A stretch of DNA of 6,096 bases, taken from assembly GCA_031270755.1 (NCBI GenBank), contig JAISWV010000295.1:1-6096 (forward strand), given 5' to 3'. This document shows positions 1 through 5,889 of this stretch, in pieces. The stretch comes from Synergistaceae bacterium (lineage in GTDB: Bacteria > Synergistota > Synergistia > Synergistales > Aminobacteriaceae). Numbering within the stretch: position 1 is the first letter of the stretch; the number at the start of each line of letters is the position of its first letter. The notes beneath the pieces were generated by a model. That model ran no database searches and was not told the DNA's origin. It worked only from the letters and a program-made list of their open reading frames with translations. Both the position numbers and the translations under genes were made by a program.

Positions 1-1056
1 TATGGCAAGGTGCTGATAGTGGACGACGTTCCGACGAATTTGGACGTGGCCAAGGGGCTGATGATGCCCTATGGACTGGAGATAGACACGGCTGCCGGAG
101 GCCAGGAAGCGATAGAGAAAATCCGCGCGGAGAAGACGCAATACGACGCTGTGTTCATGGATCACATGATGCCGGAGATGGACGGAATCGAGGCTGCCCG
201 TGTCATCCGCAGCGAGATAGGGACCGACTACGCGCGGACCGTGCCTATCATAGCCCTGACGGCAAATGCCCTGCGGGGCAACGAGGAGATGTTCTTGTCC
301 AACGGCTTCGACGCGTTCATCTCCAAGCCGGTCGACATCGTTCAGCTGGACGCGGCTCTCAACCGGTGGGTACGGGAGAGGCACGGCAAAGGAGCTCCGC
401 GGCGGGAAGAGCAGAAAGCAGCAGAGAAGCCTGCCGTTCTCGGCGTTTTTGGCGAACTCGGCAAACTGGAAGGACGTCGAGTGGAAGGCGTGGACCTCTC
501 GGCAGGGGTGGAGCGCTATGAGAACGAAAACGCCTATCTGCAAGTTCTTCGTTCCTTTACGGTCCACACGCCGGAGCTGTTGGAGAAAATACGCGGAGTC
601 TCAGAGGAGACCCTCGCGGAGTACGCCATAACCGTGCACGGGCTCAAGGGGGCCTGTTATGGGATATGCGCCGGGGCCGTTGCCGAACAGGCGCAGGTTT
701 TGGAATCCTCGGCCCGGTCCGGAGATTTCGAGACAATCCAAGCGAAGAACGGTGTTTTTATAGAAACCGCCGAGAGGCTGCTTTCCGCCCTGCGTGACCT
801 GCTGCGCGGCGTCCTGAAGGACTTCGAAGGGGAGAGCTCCGAAAAAGAAACCAAAAATGCGCCGGAGACCGCGCTTCTGATGCAACTGCTGGATGCCGCG
901 GGGCATTTTGACTTTACGGCGATGGACGAGATATTGACGGAGCTGGAGCGCTACAGTTACGAATCGGACGGCGAGCTCGTGACGTGGCTGCGGAAACGGA
1001 TCGACGGACTGGAGTACGGCGAGATACAGAAACGACTGGAGGAGGTCGTCAGGTAA
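1..1056 (+). CDS. Hybrid histidine kinase, C-terminal part (REC-HPt), 5' truncated by window edge
   Basis: This is the end of a phosphorelay sensor kinase. The frame is open from base 1 (Tyr-Gly-Lys before the VLIVDD strand), so the GTG at base 10 is an internal Val codon and not a start; the kinase core lies upstream. About 351 residues are visible. A receiver domain spans roughly residues 4-125: the acidic pair in LIVDDV, the phospho-acceptor Asp in FMDHMMP (codon 160-162), the Thr in ALTAN and the Lys in ISKP. After a charged linker comes an HPt domain with the phosphorylatable His in ITVHGLKG (codon 637-639). The last 65 or so residues form a helical tail ending in LEYGEIQKRLEEVV. The receiver is clearly related to that of the minus-strand kinase in this window ([17 protein letters not shown] shared). 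It ends with TAA and converges on lspA. Its sensor input and kinase core cannot be judged from here. Confidence 0.93.
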   Translation, partial: YGKVLIVDDVPTNLDVAKGLMMPYGLEIDTAAGGQEAIEKIRAEKTQYDAVFMDHMMPEMDGIEAARVIRSEIGTDYARTVPIIALTANALRGNEEMFLSNGFDAFISKPVDIVQLDAALNRWVRERHGKGAPRREEQKAAEKPAVLGVFGELGKLEGRRVEGVDLSAGVERYENENAYLQVLRSFTVHTPELLEKIRGVSEETLAEYAITVHGLKGACYGICAGAVAEQAQVLESSARSGDFETIQAKNGVFIETAERLLSALRDLLRGVLKDFEGESSEKETKNAPETALLMQLLDAAGHFDFTAMDEILTELERYSYESDGELVTWLRKRIDGLEYGEIQKRLEEVVR

Positions 1057-1095
1057 CTAAGAAATTAAGAAACTAAGAAACTGAGAAACTGAGAA
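1056..1095. repeat. 8-bp tandem repeat, consensus ACTRAGAA, five copies
   Basis: Five consecutive 8-bp units occupy this stretch: ACTAAGAA, ATTAAGAA, ACTAAGAA, ACTGAGAA, ACTGAGAA. A degenerate sixth unit (ACCAAAAA) runs to 1103. The array begins on the last base of the TAA stop of the upstream kinase and fills half of the 77-bp convergent gap before the lspA stop. It is purine-rich on the plus strand, unlike the GC-rich genes on both sides. No inverted symmetry followed by a T-run is present, so it does not look like an intrinsic terminator. A role is not evident; slippage-prone simple sequence is the plainest reading. Confidence 0.85.
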
Positions 1096-1133
1096 ACCAA
1101 AAACCGCTCCGATGAAATGAATTATGCAAACCG

Positions 1134-1601
1134 CTATAAGCGCCGGAATGACGCTTGAAATAAAATAAATAAAACAACCCCGCCCCCGACGCAAAGCCAT
1201 ACGTCGGCCAAGTTGACATATCCCGCGAAAATATAGATCCAGTCGATGACGTAACCGTACCACAGTCTATCCGTCAAGTTTCCTATCGCCCCGGCCCACA
1301 GAAAGACCATGCCCGGCGTGGAGCGAAGCGCTTTGCTTTTCACGCACAGAAGCCCTAAAAGTCCTACCGTGACCAGCGTAATCGTCAAACTGAGGCGCGC
1401 ATGGTTTTCCAAAAGAGAAAAAGAGATTCCGCGATTGAAATGGAGCCCCAAAGACAAAAGCGCGTGCTCCTTCGGCCGATACGACGCCAAATAGGACAGC
1501 GCCCAGCACTTTGTCGCCCTGTCCAGCGCAAAAATCGCGATGAAGACGCCCGGGGAATTCCCCGTGTTTTTCGCGAGACGTTTCGCTCCCTGCATCGTCA
1601 T
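1134..1601 (-). CDS. lspA: Lipoprotein signal peptidase (signal peptidase II)
   Basis: LspA is the inner-membrane aspartyl protease that cleaves the signal peptide of diacylglyceryl-prolipoproteins just before the lipidated cysteine, after Lgt has acted. The product is 155 residues, normal for the family. Conserved blocks appear in order: ALDRATKCW (Asp27, Lys31), FNRGISFS (Asn56, Gly58, Phe61), GAIGNLTDRL (Asp111), YVID (Asp120) and VNLADVW (Asn130, Asp133). Asp111 and Asp133 fit the catalytic pair. Hydrophobic segments lie near residues 17-36, 70-88, 97-108 and 134-150, as in a four-helix membrane protein. The last block reads VNLAD where FNVAD is usual. I chose the ATG at 1601 because it forms an ATGA overlap with the stop of the upstream response regulator; an ATG at 1619 (161 residues) and one at 1595 are alternatives. 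Ribosome-binding sequence is weak, which suits translational coupling. It is the last gene of a phosphorelay operon, an unusual place for lspA. Confidence 0.92.
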   Translation of the reverse strand: MTMQGAKRLAKNTGNSPGVFIAIFALDRATKCWALSYLASYRPKEHALLSLGLHFNRGISFSLLENHARLSLTITLVTVGLLGLLCVKSKALRSTPGMVFLWAGAIGNLTDRLWYGYVIDWIYIFAGYVNLADVWLCVGGGVVLFILFQASFRRL

Positions 1602-2041
1602 TCTCGGAGTACCGTGCATACCTTCGACAACAAGGTCTGAGGAACGAAAGGCTTGCCGATGTAGCCGACCGCTCCCTCTTGGGATGCGAGCGCGACGGAA
1701 TTCTGGTTCTTGTGAGAAGTGACGAAAATGACGGGAACGTCCCAACCCGGGAACCGCTCGCGGCACTGTTCCATAAAGTCGAACCCCGTCATGCCCGGCA
1801 TCTCGATGTCCAGCAAGATCAGGTCCGGCTTGAACTGCATGAGCATGAACAGCGCCTGTTTGCCAACAGAGCAGACGCGCACGTCGAAATACGGCTTCAA
1901 AATATGGTTGATGCGCGTGAGGTTTGTCGGCTCGTCGTCGATGGCAAGAATTATTTTTTTACTGCCGTCCTCGTTTTTGGGGGGCACGATGCCGTCCAGC
2001 AGTTTGAACAGATCGTGAATATCCATATCCATTTTCATCAT
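1598..2041 (-). CDS. Single-domain response regulator (stand-alone receiver)
   Basis: This is a 147-residue cytoplasmic receiver with no visible output domain. Receiver landmarks are complete: Asp35-Asp36 in [10 protein letters not shown] (metal binding), phospho-acceptor Asp78 in [13 protein letters not shown], Thr108 in IFVTSH and Lys130 in YIGKPF. A Met-rich, partly amphipathic leader of about 27 residues precedes the domain. It overlaps the upstream hybrid kinase by 4 bp (ATGA) and lspA downstream by 4 bp in the same way, so all three are expected to be co-translated. The natural inference is that it accepts phosphate from the HPt domain of the neighbouring kinase, and perhaps from the related kinase at the left edge. 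With no DNA-binding or enzymatic domain, it would act through protein contacts or serve as a phosphate sink. The exact start is uncertain among several close ATG codons (2041, 2038, 2032, 2026). Confidence 0.93.
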   Translation of the reverse strand: MMKMDMDIHDLFKLLDGIVPPKNEDGSKKIILAIDDEPTNLTRINHILKPYFDVRVCSVGKQALFMLMQFKPDLILLDIEMPGMTGFDFMEQCRERFPGWDVPVIFVTSHKNQNSVALASQEGAVGYIGKPFVPQTLLSKVCTVLRE

Positions 2042-4698
2042 TCCTTTCTCCCTCGAAGATATGCGGTCAGGTCGTCTATCTGTTCTATCGCCGCCCCGTA
2101 GTCGTAGGACTTCAGCGAATGGAGGATCCGCCCCAGGCGCTCGTCCGCTTCTTCATCCAGAGTCGCGAGGCTCAGTTCCGATACTGCGGCGTTTGTTTCC
2201 TCGGCCTTGCCTTCCATGCAAGATTTTTTCAGACGTTCCAGTTTGTCCCTCAAGGTGTTCGCGTCCACCGATCTTTTCTCCCCTCTTTCTCCCTGCCGGG
2301 CCTCCGTCATGAGAGAGGTGCGAAGCAGATGGTCGCGAAGGGCGAGTATCGAATCGCACAGGGGGGCGGTTTCGGTAAGGCAGGTGGATTCGTCGTTGGA
2401 CTTGGAGGCCATTTCCAGTTTGTACGCCATCTCGGCCCTGGCCTCCGCCCCGACGTTTGCCAGCACGGATTTCATGCCATGCACGCGAATGGCGTATTCG
2501 TCCCAATTACGGGAGGCCATAAGCGACTTGATGGTGGCGACAATCTCCGGTATTTCGTCGCAGAACTGCCGAAGGACCTGGATATACATTTCCTTGTCGC
2601 CCCCGGAGTAGACAATCCCCTTTGACGTGTCGATACAGGTCACGGACTTCAGCTCTTTCATCAACTTCTCCTGCTCGGGGGTTTCCCGCGCACGTTCCGC
2701 TTCGTGGACGAGGGTCATTTTTTCGGGCGGGAGCCACCTCGCCAGAGCGGCGTTCAGCTTCTCGGCCTCGATAGGTTTCGAGACGAACCCGTTCATTCCG
2801 GCCTCGAAGTACGCCTCCACGGCGCTGGAGACGGCGTTCGCGCTCAAAGCCACCAGGGGCAGGGTTTCGTACTCGCCCCCTAACGCGCGTATGCGCCTCG
2901 CCGCCTCTATTCCGTCCATACCGGGCATCATGTGGTCCATGAATACCATGTCGTAGCGGACAGAGCGTATTTTTTCGAGGGCCTCCCCCCCACTCGCCGC
3001 GGTGTCGGCATCGATGCCGTGAAGTTTCAAAAATCCCCGGGCGACGGTGAGGTTGATGGAGTTGTCGTCCACCACCAACACGTTGGCGTCCTTCGCCACG
3101 ACGAAAGGATACGGGTCTTCTTTGGCGTCGACCCCGGCCGGATCTCCCTCCGGGAGGGGCAGGCACACGGTGAAGATGGATCCCTTGCCGTATTCGCTCT
3201 CCACTTCAATGGACCCGCCCATCATGTTCACGAGCTGCTTCGTGATGGACAGCCCCAGCCCGGTTCCCGATATTGCGCGATTTTTCTCCCGGTCGAACTG
3301 CTCGAAGGCGTCGAACAGCTTCGGAAGGTCTTCTTCTTCAATGCCTCTGCCCGAGTCGGAGATCGTGAAGACCGTGCAGTCGCGGCCTTCCCGTTCTTCG
3401 CGGGACACGCGGACCTCGACGAAGCCGTCTTCCGTGTATTTGACGGCGTTGTTGATGATGTTGGTGACGATCTGCCGGACGCGAACCTCGTCCGCCCAGA
3501 CCACCCGAAGGACATCGCCGTCGACGCCGTACTTGAACTCGAGGTTTTTCGCCGTCGCCAGGTAGCGCCCCATGGAACAGACGTTATCCATCATGCTTCG
3601 GAGGTTGAAGTCGGTCAGAACGAGGTCCATCTTCTCGGCCTCTATCTTCGAAAAGTCGAGAATGTCGTTGATGATCTGCAACAGGGCCCTGCCCATTTGC
3701 CGGATGTCGGAAAAATAACCCCGCTGCACGTCGTCCAGGTTATCCGTGCACATCAGGTCGCTCATCCCGATGATGGCGTTCATCGGGGTGCGGATTTCGT
3801 GGCTCATGGAGGCGAGAAATCGGCTTTTCGTCCGGTTGGCGCGCTCGGCCTGGTTTTTTTGATTTTTTATCTCGCAGACCAGGGATTTGAGGTGAGCCGT
3901 CATGTTGTTGTACTGGTTCGAGAGCGCCCCGAACTCGTCGTCGGAGAAAATCCGCGCCTTGGCGTCGAAGTTTCCCTCGCCCACCGCTATCGAGACCCTC
4001 AGAAGTTCGTCGATGGATCGTTTGATCCCCGTGGTCAGCAGCACGGTCACCAGCAGGGAAAAGACGCTGATCAAGACCAAAATAACCGCGATGGTCTTTC
4101 GGGTGGTGTCGTAAATCCGCGTGCTCACCTTCGTTTCCCACTCACCGCCTGCCCTGTTGAACTTGATGAGGTCTTCCACCCGGATGCTCACCGCCTCGAA
4201 GGCATCCCGCGACTCTTTGACGGCCGCGACGACCGCGTCGTTTCCCTCCTCCCGCATTGCGAGGATCCTGCGGGAAAGGACGAGGTACTCTTCCCACTTT
4301 TCGATGACGGAGTCAGCGAGCTTCAGGTCCTCATTCCTTTGTTCTTCGGTGTCGTACCAGATTACCAGAACGTCGTTTCTATAGGATTCGAGGTATTCAC
4401 CGACGTTTTCGATGGCCTCCGCGCGACGGCGCAGGGCGAGTTCCAGCGTCCGGGGATCGTCCACGATCACGGAGCCGATGTCATATCTTCTGACGGTGGT
4501 CATGTTGCGCTCCAGGTCGCTCAATTGCGAGATCACGACCCCCCAAGAGTCCGCGGACTCCACCCGCGCGTTGATGTCGGACAGGGAGTGAATGGCGTAC
4601 AATCCGAAGCAGACGTTCAACAAGACGATGACGGCAAAGCTCATGACGAGCTTCATTCTGGTGCTCATATTCTTCAACCGCGCTCTCTTTTCCGACAT
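2038..4698 (-). CDS. Membrane-bound hybrid sensor histidine kinase (sensor-HAMP-HisKA-HATPase-REC-HPt)
   Basis: An 886-residue sensor kinase carrying a full internal phosphorelay. Order: first membrane helix about 15-36; extracytoplasmic helical sensor about 37-200 resembling a four-helix-bundle MCP-type domain; second membrane helix about 202-223; HAMP about 225-275; HisKA with His300 in [11 protein letters not shown]; HATPase with the N box (Asn417 in NNAVKYT), G1 (Asp448 in DSGRGI), F box (LFDAFEQFD, 461-469) and G2 (GTGLGL, 478-483); receiver about 538-655 with Asp544/545, phospho-Asp588 in FMDHMMP, Ser619 and Lys641; HPt with His740 in IRVHGMKS; then a helical tail about 812-886. All catalytic residues are intact, so it should be active. 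No PAS domain is seen, so the signal is probably sensed outside the membrane; the ligand is unknown. The start at 4698 is preceded by GAGGGCGG (plus-strand 4703-4710). It leads an operon with the stand-alone receiver and lspA. Receiver, HPt and tail are related to those of the kinase at the left edge. Confidence 0.96.
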   Translation of the reverse strand: MSEKRARLKNMSTRMKLVMSFAVIVLLNVCFGLYAIHSLSDINARVESADSWGVVISQLSDLERNMTTVRRYDIGSVIVDDPRTLELALRRRAEAIENVGEYLESYRNDVLVIWYDTEEQRNEDLKLADSVIEKWEEYLVLSRRILAMREEGNDAVVAAVKESRDAFEAVSIRVEDLIKFNRAGGEWETKVSTRIYDTTRKTIAVILVLISVFSLLVTVLLTTGIKRSIDELLRVSIAVGEGNFDAKARIFSDDEFGALSNQYNNMTAHLKSLVCEIKNQKNQAERANRTKSRFLASMSHEIRTPMNAIIGMSDLMCTDNLDDVQRGYFSDIRQMGRALLQIINDILDFSKIEAEKMDLVLTDFNLRSMMDNVCSMGRYLATAKNLEFKYGVDGDVLRVVWADEVRVRQIVTNIINNAVKYTEDGFVEVRVSREEREGRDCTVFTISDSGRGIEEEDLPKLFDAFEQFDREKNRAISGTGLGLSITKQLVNMMGGSIEVESEYGKGSIFTVCLPLPEGDPAGVDAKEDPYPFVVAKDANVLVVDDNSINLTVARGFLKLHGIDADTAASGGEALEKIRSVRYDMVFMDHMMPGMDGIEAARRIRALGGEYETLPLVALSANAVSSAVEAYFEAGMNGFVSKPIEAEKLNAALARWLPPEKMTLVHEAERARETPEQEKLMKELKSVTCIDTSKGIVYSGGDKEMYIQVLRQFCDEIPEIVATIKSLMASRNWDEYAIRVHGMKSVLANVGAEARAEMAYKLEMASKSNDESTCLTETAPLCDSILALRDHLLRTSLMTEARQGERGEKRSVDANTLRDKLERLKKSCMEGKAEETNAAVSELSLATLDEEADERLGRILHSLKSYDYGAAIEQIDDLTAYLRGRKE
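2042..2046 (-). promoter_or_regulatory. Ribosome-binding site of the response regulator, bears on start choice
   Basis: On the minus strand AAGGA abuts the ATG at 2041 with no spacer. It sits 3 nt from the ATG at 2038 and 9 nt from the ATG at 2032. The spacing favours initiation at 2032 (Met4 of the longest form), whereas the ATGA overlap with the kinase stop favours 2041 through coupling. Both are compatible with the protein, since the receiver fold starts well after these codons. Confidence 0.5.
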
Positions 4699-4802
4699 TC
4701 GTCCGCCCTCGCCCGAGAATTTCCCATATTTTTATTTAGTTTATTTATTATCGAAGAAGTGTCGTTTTTCTTTTGTGTTCTCCAAATGTTCCAATATTAT
4801 CA

Positions 4803-4831
4803 CTTATAGCCATGTGATTCGATAGTTTCAT
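4803..4831 (-). promoter_or_regulatory. Candidate sigma-70-type promoter for the kinase-receiver-lspA operon
   Basis: On the minus strand, ATGAAA (plus 4826-4831, four of six matches to TTGACA) and TATAAG (plus 4803-4808, five of six to TATAAT) are separated by exactly 17 nt. A very AT-rich stretch lies just upstream, as an UP-element would. Transcription would begin near 4796, giving a leader of about 100 nt before the ATG at 4698. This is pattern matching in an AT-rich region, so a chance match is possible. Confidence 0.4.
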
Positions 4832-4833
4832 TA

Positions 4834-4866
4834 AAACGATAAAACATATATTATTTTATTTCGTTT
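4834..4866. repeat. Imperfect AT-rich inverted repeat upstream of the kinase promoter
   Basis: The left arm AAACGATAAAA (4834-4844) matches the right arm at 4854-4866 (TTTTAT, two extra T, then CGTTT) in inverted orientation. The 9-nt centre is at 4845-4853. It lies directly upstream of the candidate -35 element of the kinase operon. It could be an operator for a dimeric regulator or an AT-rich upstream element. It is a poor transcription terminator because the stem has only one GC-containing step. Function is unproven. Confidence 0.45.
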
Positions 4867-4897
4867 CTTCGCCTCTCTGGCGGGACGAGGGATTGTT

Positions 4898-4924
4898 CTC
4901 TTGAAAAATCGCTCTTGAAAAATC
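4898..4924. repeat. 13-bp direct repeat, period 14
   Basis: The 13-mer CTCTTGAAAAATC occurs twice without mismatch, at 4898-4910 and 4912-4924, with a single G between. The 14-bp period is not a helical turn (10.5 bp), so the copies would face different sides of the DNA. Each copy contains TTGAAA, a passable -35 hexamer. The pair could be a regulator binding site for the rightward operon or a small local duplication. Confidence 0.75.
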
Positions 4925-4940
4925 AAGGAAGACAATGGTA

Positions 4941-4969
4941 TTGTTGCAAATATGACGAAAACATAGTAT
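4941..4969 (+). promoter_or_regulatory. Weak candidate promoter for the amidase/LarA-like operon
   Basis: TTGTTG (4941-4946) and TAGTAT (4964-4969, four of six matches to TATAAT) are spaced by 17 nt. Transcription would begin near 4976, leaving a leader of about 26 nt that includes the ribosome-binding site. The -35 match is poor. An alternative pairing is TTGAAA at 4915-4920 with TATTGT at 4939-4944 (18-nt spacer). A promoter in this region is likely because the gene is divergent from its neighbour, but the exact hexamers are uncertain. Confidence 0.25.
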
Positions 4970-4987
4970 TGAAAACACGGATTAAAT

Positions 4988-4993
4988 AGGGGG
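4988..4993 (+). promoter_or_regulatory. Ribosome-binding site of the Nit-type amidase
   Basis: AGGGGG lies 8 nt before the ATG at 5002. Its strength and spacing, together with the family-typical N-terminus that follows (KYTVALVQMD), fix the start of the amidase. Confidence 0.7.
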
Positions 4994-5001
4994 AATTCGA
5001 T

Positions 5002-5874
5002 ATGAAGAAATACACGGTGGCTCTCGTTCAGATGGACAGCCAAAGCGACAAGGCGGACAACATGGGAAAAATCGCGAAGTTTATCGACGAAGCGGCGGAA
5101 AAAGGCGCGGCGCTGGTCTCGCTGCCCGAGGTCATGAACTATATCGGGACCCCGGAAGACAGTATCGGTGAATTCCACGTCAATCGGGGCCATATCGTCA
5201 TGAAGAGCCCGGAAGATCCGGAAGAGCCGATCCCCGGTTACAGCACGGAAATTCTCATGCGAAAAGCGAAAGAGCACCAGATCTACATCCACAGCGGCAG
5301 CCTCACCGAAAAAAACCCCCAGGGCGGCCGCCACTACAACACTTCCGTCATGATCGACGACACAGGCTCAATCATCGCCGCGTACAGGAAGCTGCACACC
5401 TTCGACGTGATCCTCCCGGACGGGACCGTGTGCAACGAGTCCGCCACGATTTCCCCCGGCGAGAAAATCGTGACGGCCGACACGAAACTTGGAAAGCTGG
5501 GATTTTCCATCTGCTACGACATCCGCTTTCCCGAGCTTTTTCGCGCGATGGCCCTGGAGGGGGCGCAGGTATTTTTCACCCCGGCCAACTTCACGATGGC
5601 AACGGGGAAAGACCATTGGGAGCCGATCTTGCGGACACGGGCCATTGAAAATGGCTGTTATGTCGTCGCTGCGGCGCAGATAGGGAAAAAAAACCAATTC
5701 TCGGCTTACGGCAACAGCATGGTTGTGGATCCCTGGGGAACGGTAATCGCGCGGGCGAAAAACGAAGTGGGCGTGACTTACGCGGAGATCGACCTGGACT
5801 TTCAGGAAAGGGTACGCGCGCAAATTCCGTCGCTGAAAAACAGACGCGCCGACGTGTACGGGCGTCTCCGCTGA
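5002..5874 (+). CDS. Carbon-nitrogen hydrolase, Nit1/Nit2 (omega-amidase-like) type
   Basis: A complete 290-residue cytoplasmic amidase of the nitrilase superfamily. The catalytic Glu-Lys-Cys triad is plain: Glu43 in SLPEVMNY, Lys130 in AYRKLHTFDV and Cys171 in FSICYDIRFPELFR. Further family blocks are FTMATGKDHWEPILRTRAIE (197-216) and the C-terminal strand SMVVDPWGTVIA. The CYDIRFPELFR and TGKDHWE motifs place it with the Nit1/Nit2 branch. Known members hydrolyse the amide of alpha-ketoglutaramate, alpha-ketosuccinamate or deaminated glutathione, as opposed to nitriles or NAD. Which of these is the substrate cannot be read from the sequence. A good ribosome-binding site precedes the start, and a LarA-family gene follows after 15 bp, suggesting an operon handling 2-oxo- or 2-hydroxyacids. 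Length and motifs are intact, with no sign of damage. Confidence 0.94.
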   Translation: MKKYTVALVQMDSQSDKADNMGKIAKFIDEAAEKGAALVSLPEVMNYIGTPEDSIGEFHVNRGHIVMKSPEDPEEPIPGYSTEILMRKAKEHQIYIHSGSLTEKNPQGGRHYNTSVMIDDTGSIIAAYRKLHTFDVILPDGTVCNESATISPGEKIVTADTKLGKLGFSICYDIRFPELFRAMALEGAQVFFTPANFTMATGKDHWEPILRTRAIENGCYVVAAAQIGKKNQFSAYGNSMVVDPWGTVIARAKNEVGVTYAEIDLDFQERVRAQIPSLKNRRADVYGRLR

Positions 5875-5878
5875 AAAC

Positions 5879-5884
5879 GGGTGA
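5879..5884 (+). promoter_or_regulatory. Ribosome-binding site of the LarA-like gene
   Basis: GGGTGA, matching the GGTGA part of the Shine-Dalgarno consensus, sits 5 nt before the ATG at 5890 in the 15-bp gap after the amidase stop. It supports that ATG as the start and co-transcription with the amidase. Confidence 0.55.
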
Positions 5885-5889
5885 CGCCT

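Larger units (their letters stand above)
4699..5001. other. AT-rich divergent intergenic control region
   Basis: This 303-bp gap separates the starts of two divergent units: the kinase/receiver/lspA operon (leftwards) and the amidase/LarA-like pair (rightwards). It is far richer in A and T than the flanking genes. It holds a candidate leftward promoter, an imperfect AT-rich inverted repeat, a 13-bp direct repeat and a weaker rightward promoter candidate, each listed separately. I see no convincing small gene in it: short open frames here are extensions of frames from the neighbouring genes or lack a ribosome-binding site. No tRNA or riboswitch-like structure was recognised. Confidence 0.8.

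Noticed and set aside
10..12. GTG at base 10 as the start of the left gene
   Set aside because: The frame is open to base 1 and the GTG encodes the first Val of the receiver's first strand, so starting there would cut directly into the fold. The gene more likely continues upstream as a kinase.
1132..1142. Small hairpin CGCT-ATA-AGCG as an intrinsic terminator for the convergent genes
   Set aside because: The stem is only 4 bp and is not followed by a T-run on either strand. It also overlaps the end of lspA.
1602..1766. Longer lspA frame starting at 1766 (210 residues)
   Set aside because: The extra 55 residues lie in the receiver gene in another frame, are Arg-rich with no LspA similarity, and make the protein longer than the family norm. 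The ATGA overlap start at 1601 gives the usual length.
2932..4809. A 625-codon open frame on the plus strand
   Set aside because: It runs antisense through the kinase gene, whose motifs are unambiguous. The antisense translation shows no recognisable domain. Long antisense frames are common opposite GC-rich genes.
4699..5001. Possible small RNA, riboswitch or CRISPR-like repeat in the AT-rich gap
   Set aside because: Only one 13-bp direct repeat pair and one weak inverted repeat are present. There is no spacer-repeat pattern, no conserved riboswitch core and no terminator-like hairpin.
4831..5334. A 167-codon minus-strand frame across the intergenic gap and the start of the amidase
   Set aside because: Most of it is antisense to the well-supported amidase, and its translation shows no known domain.
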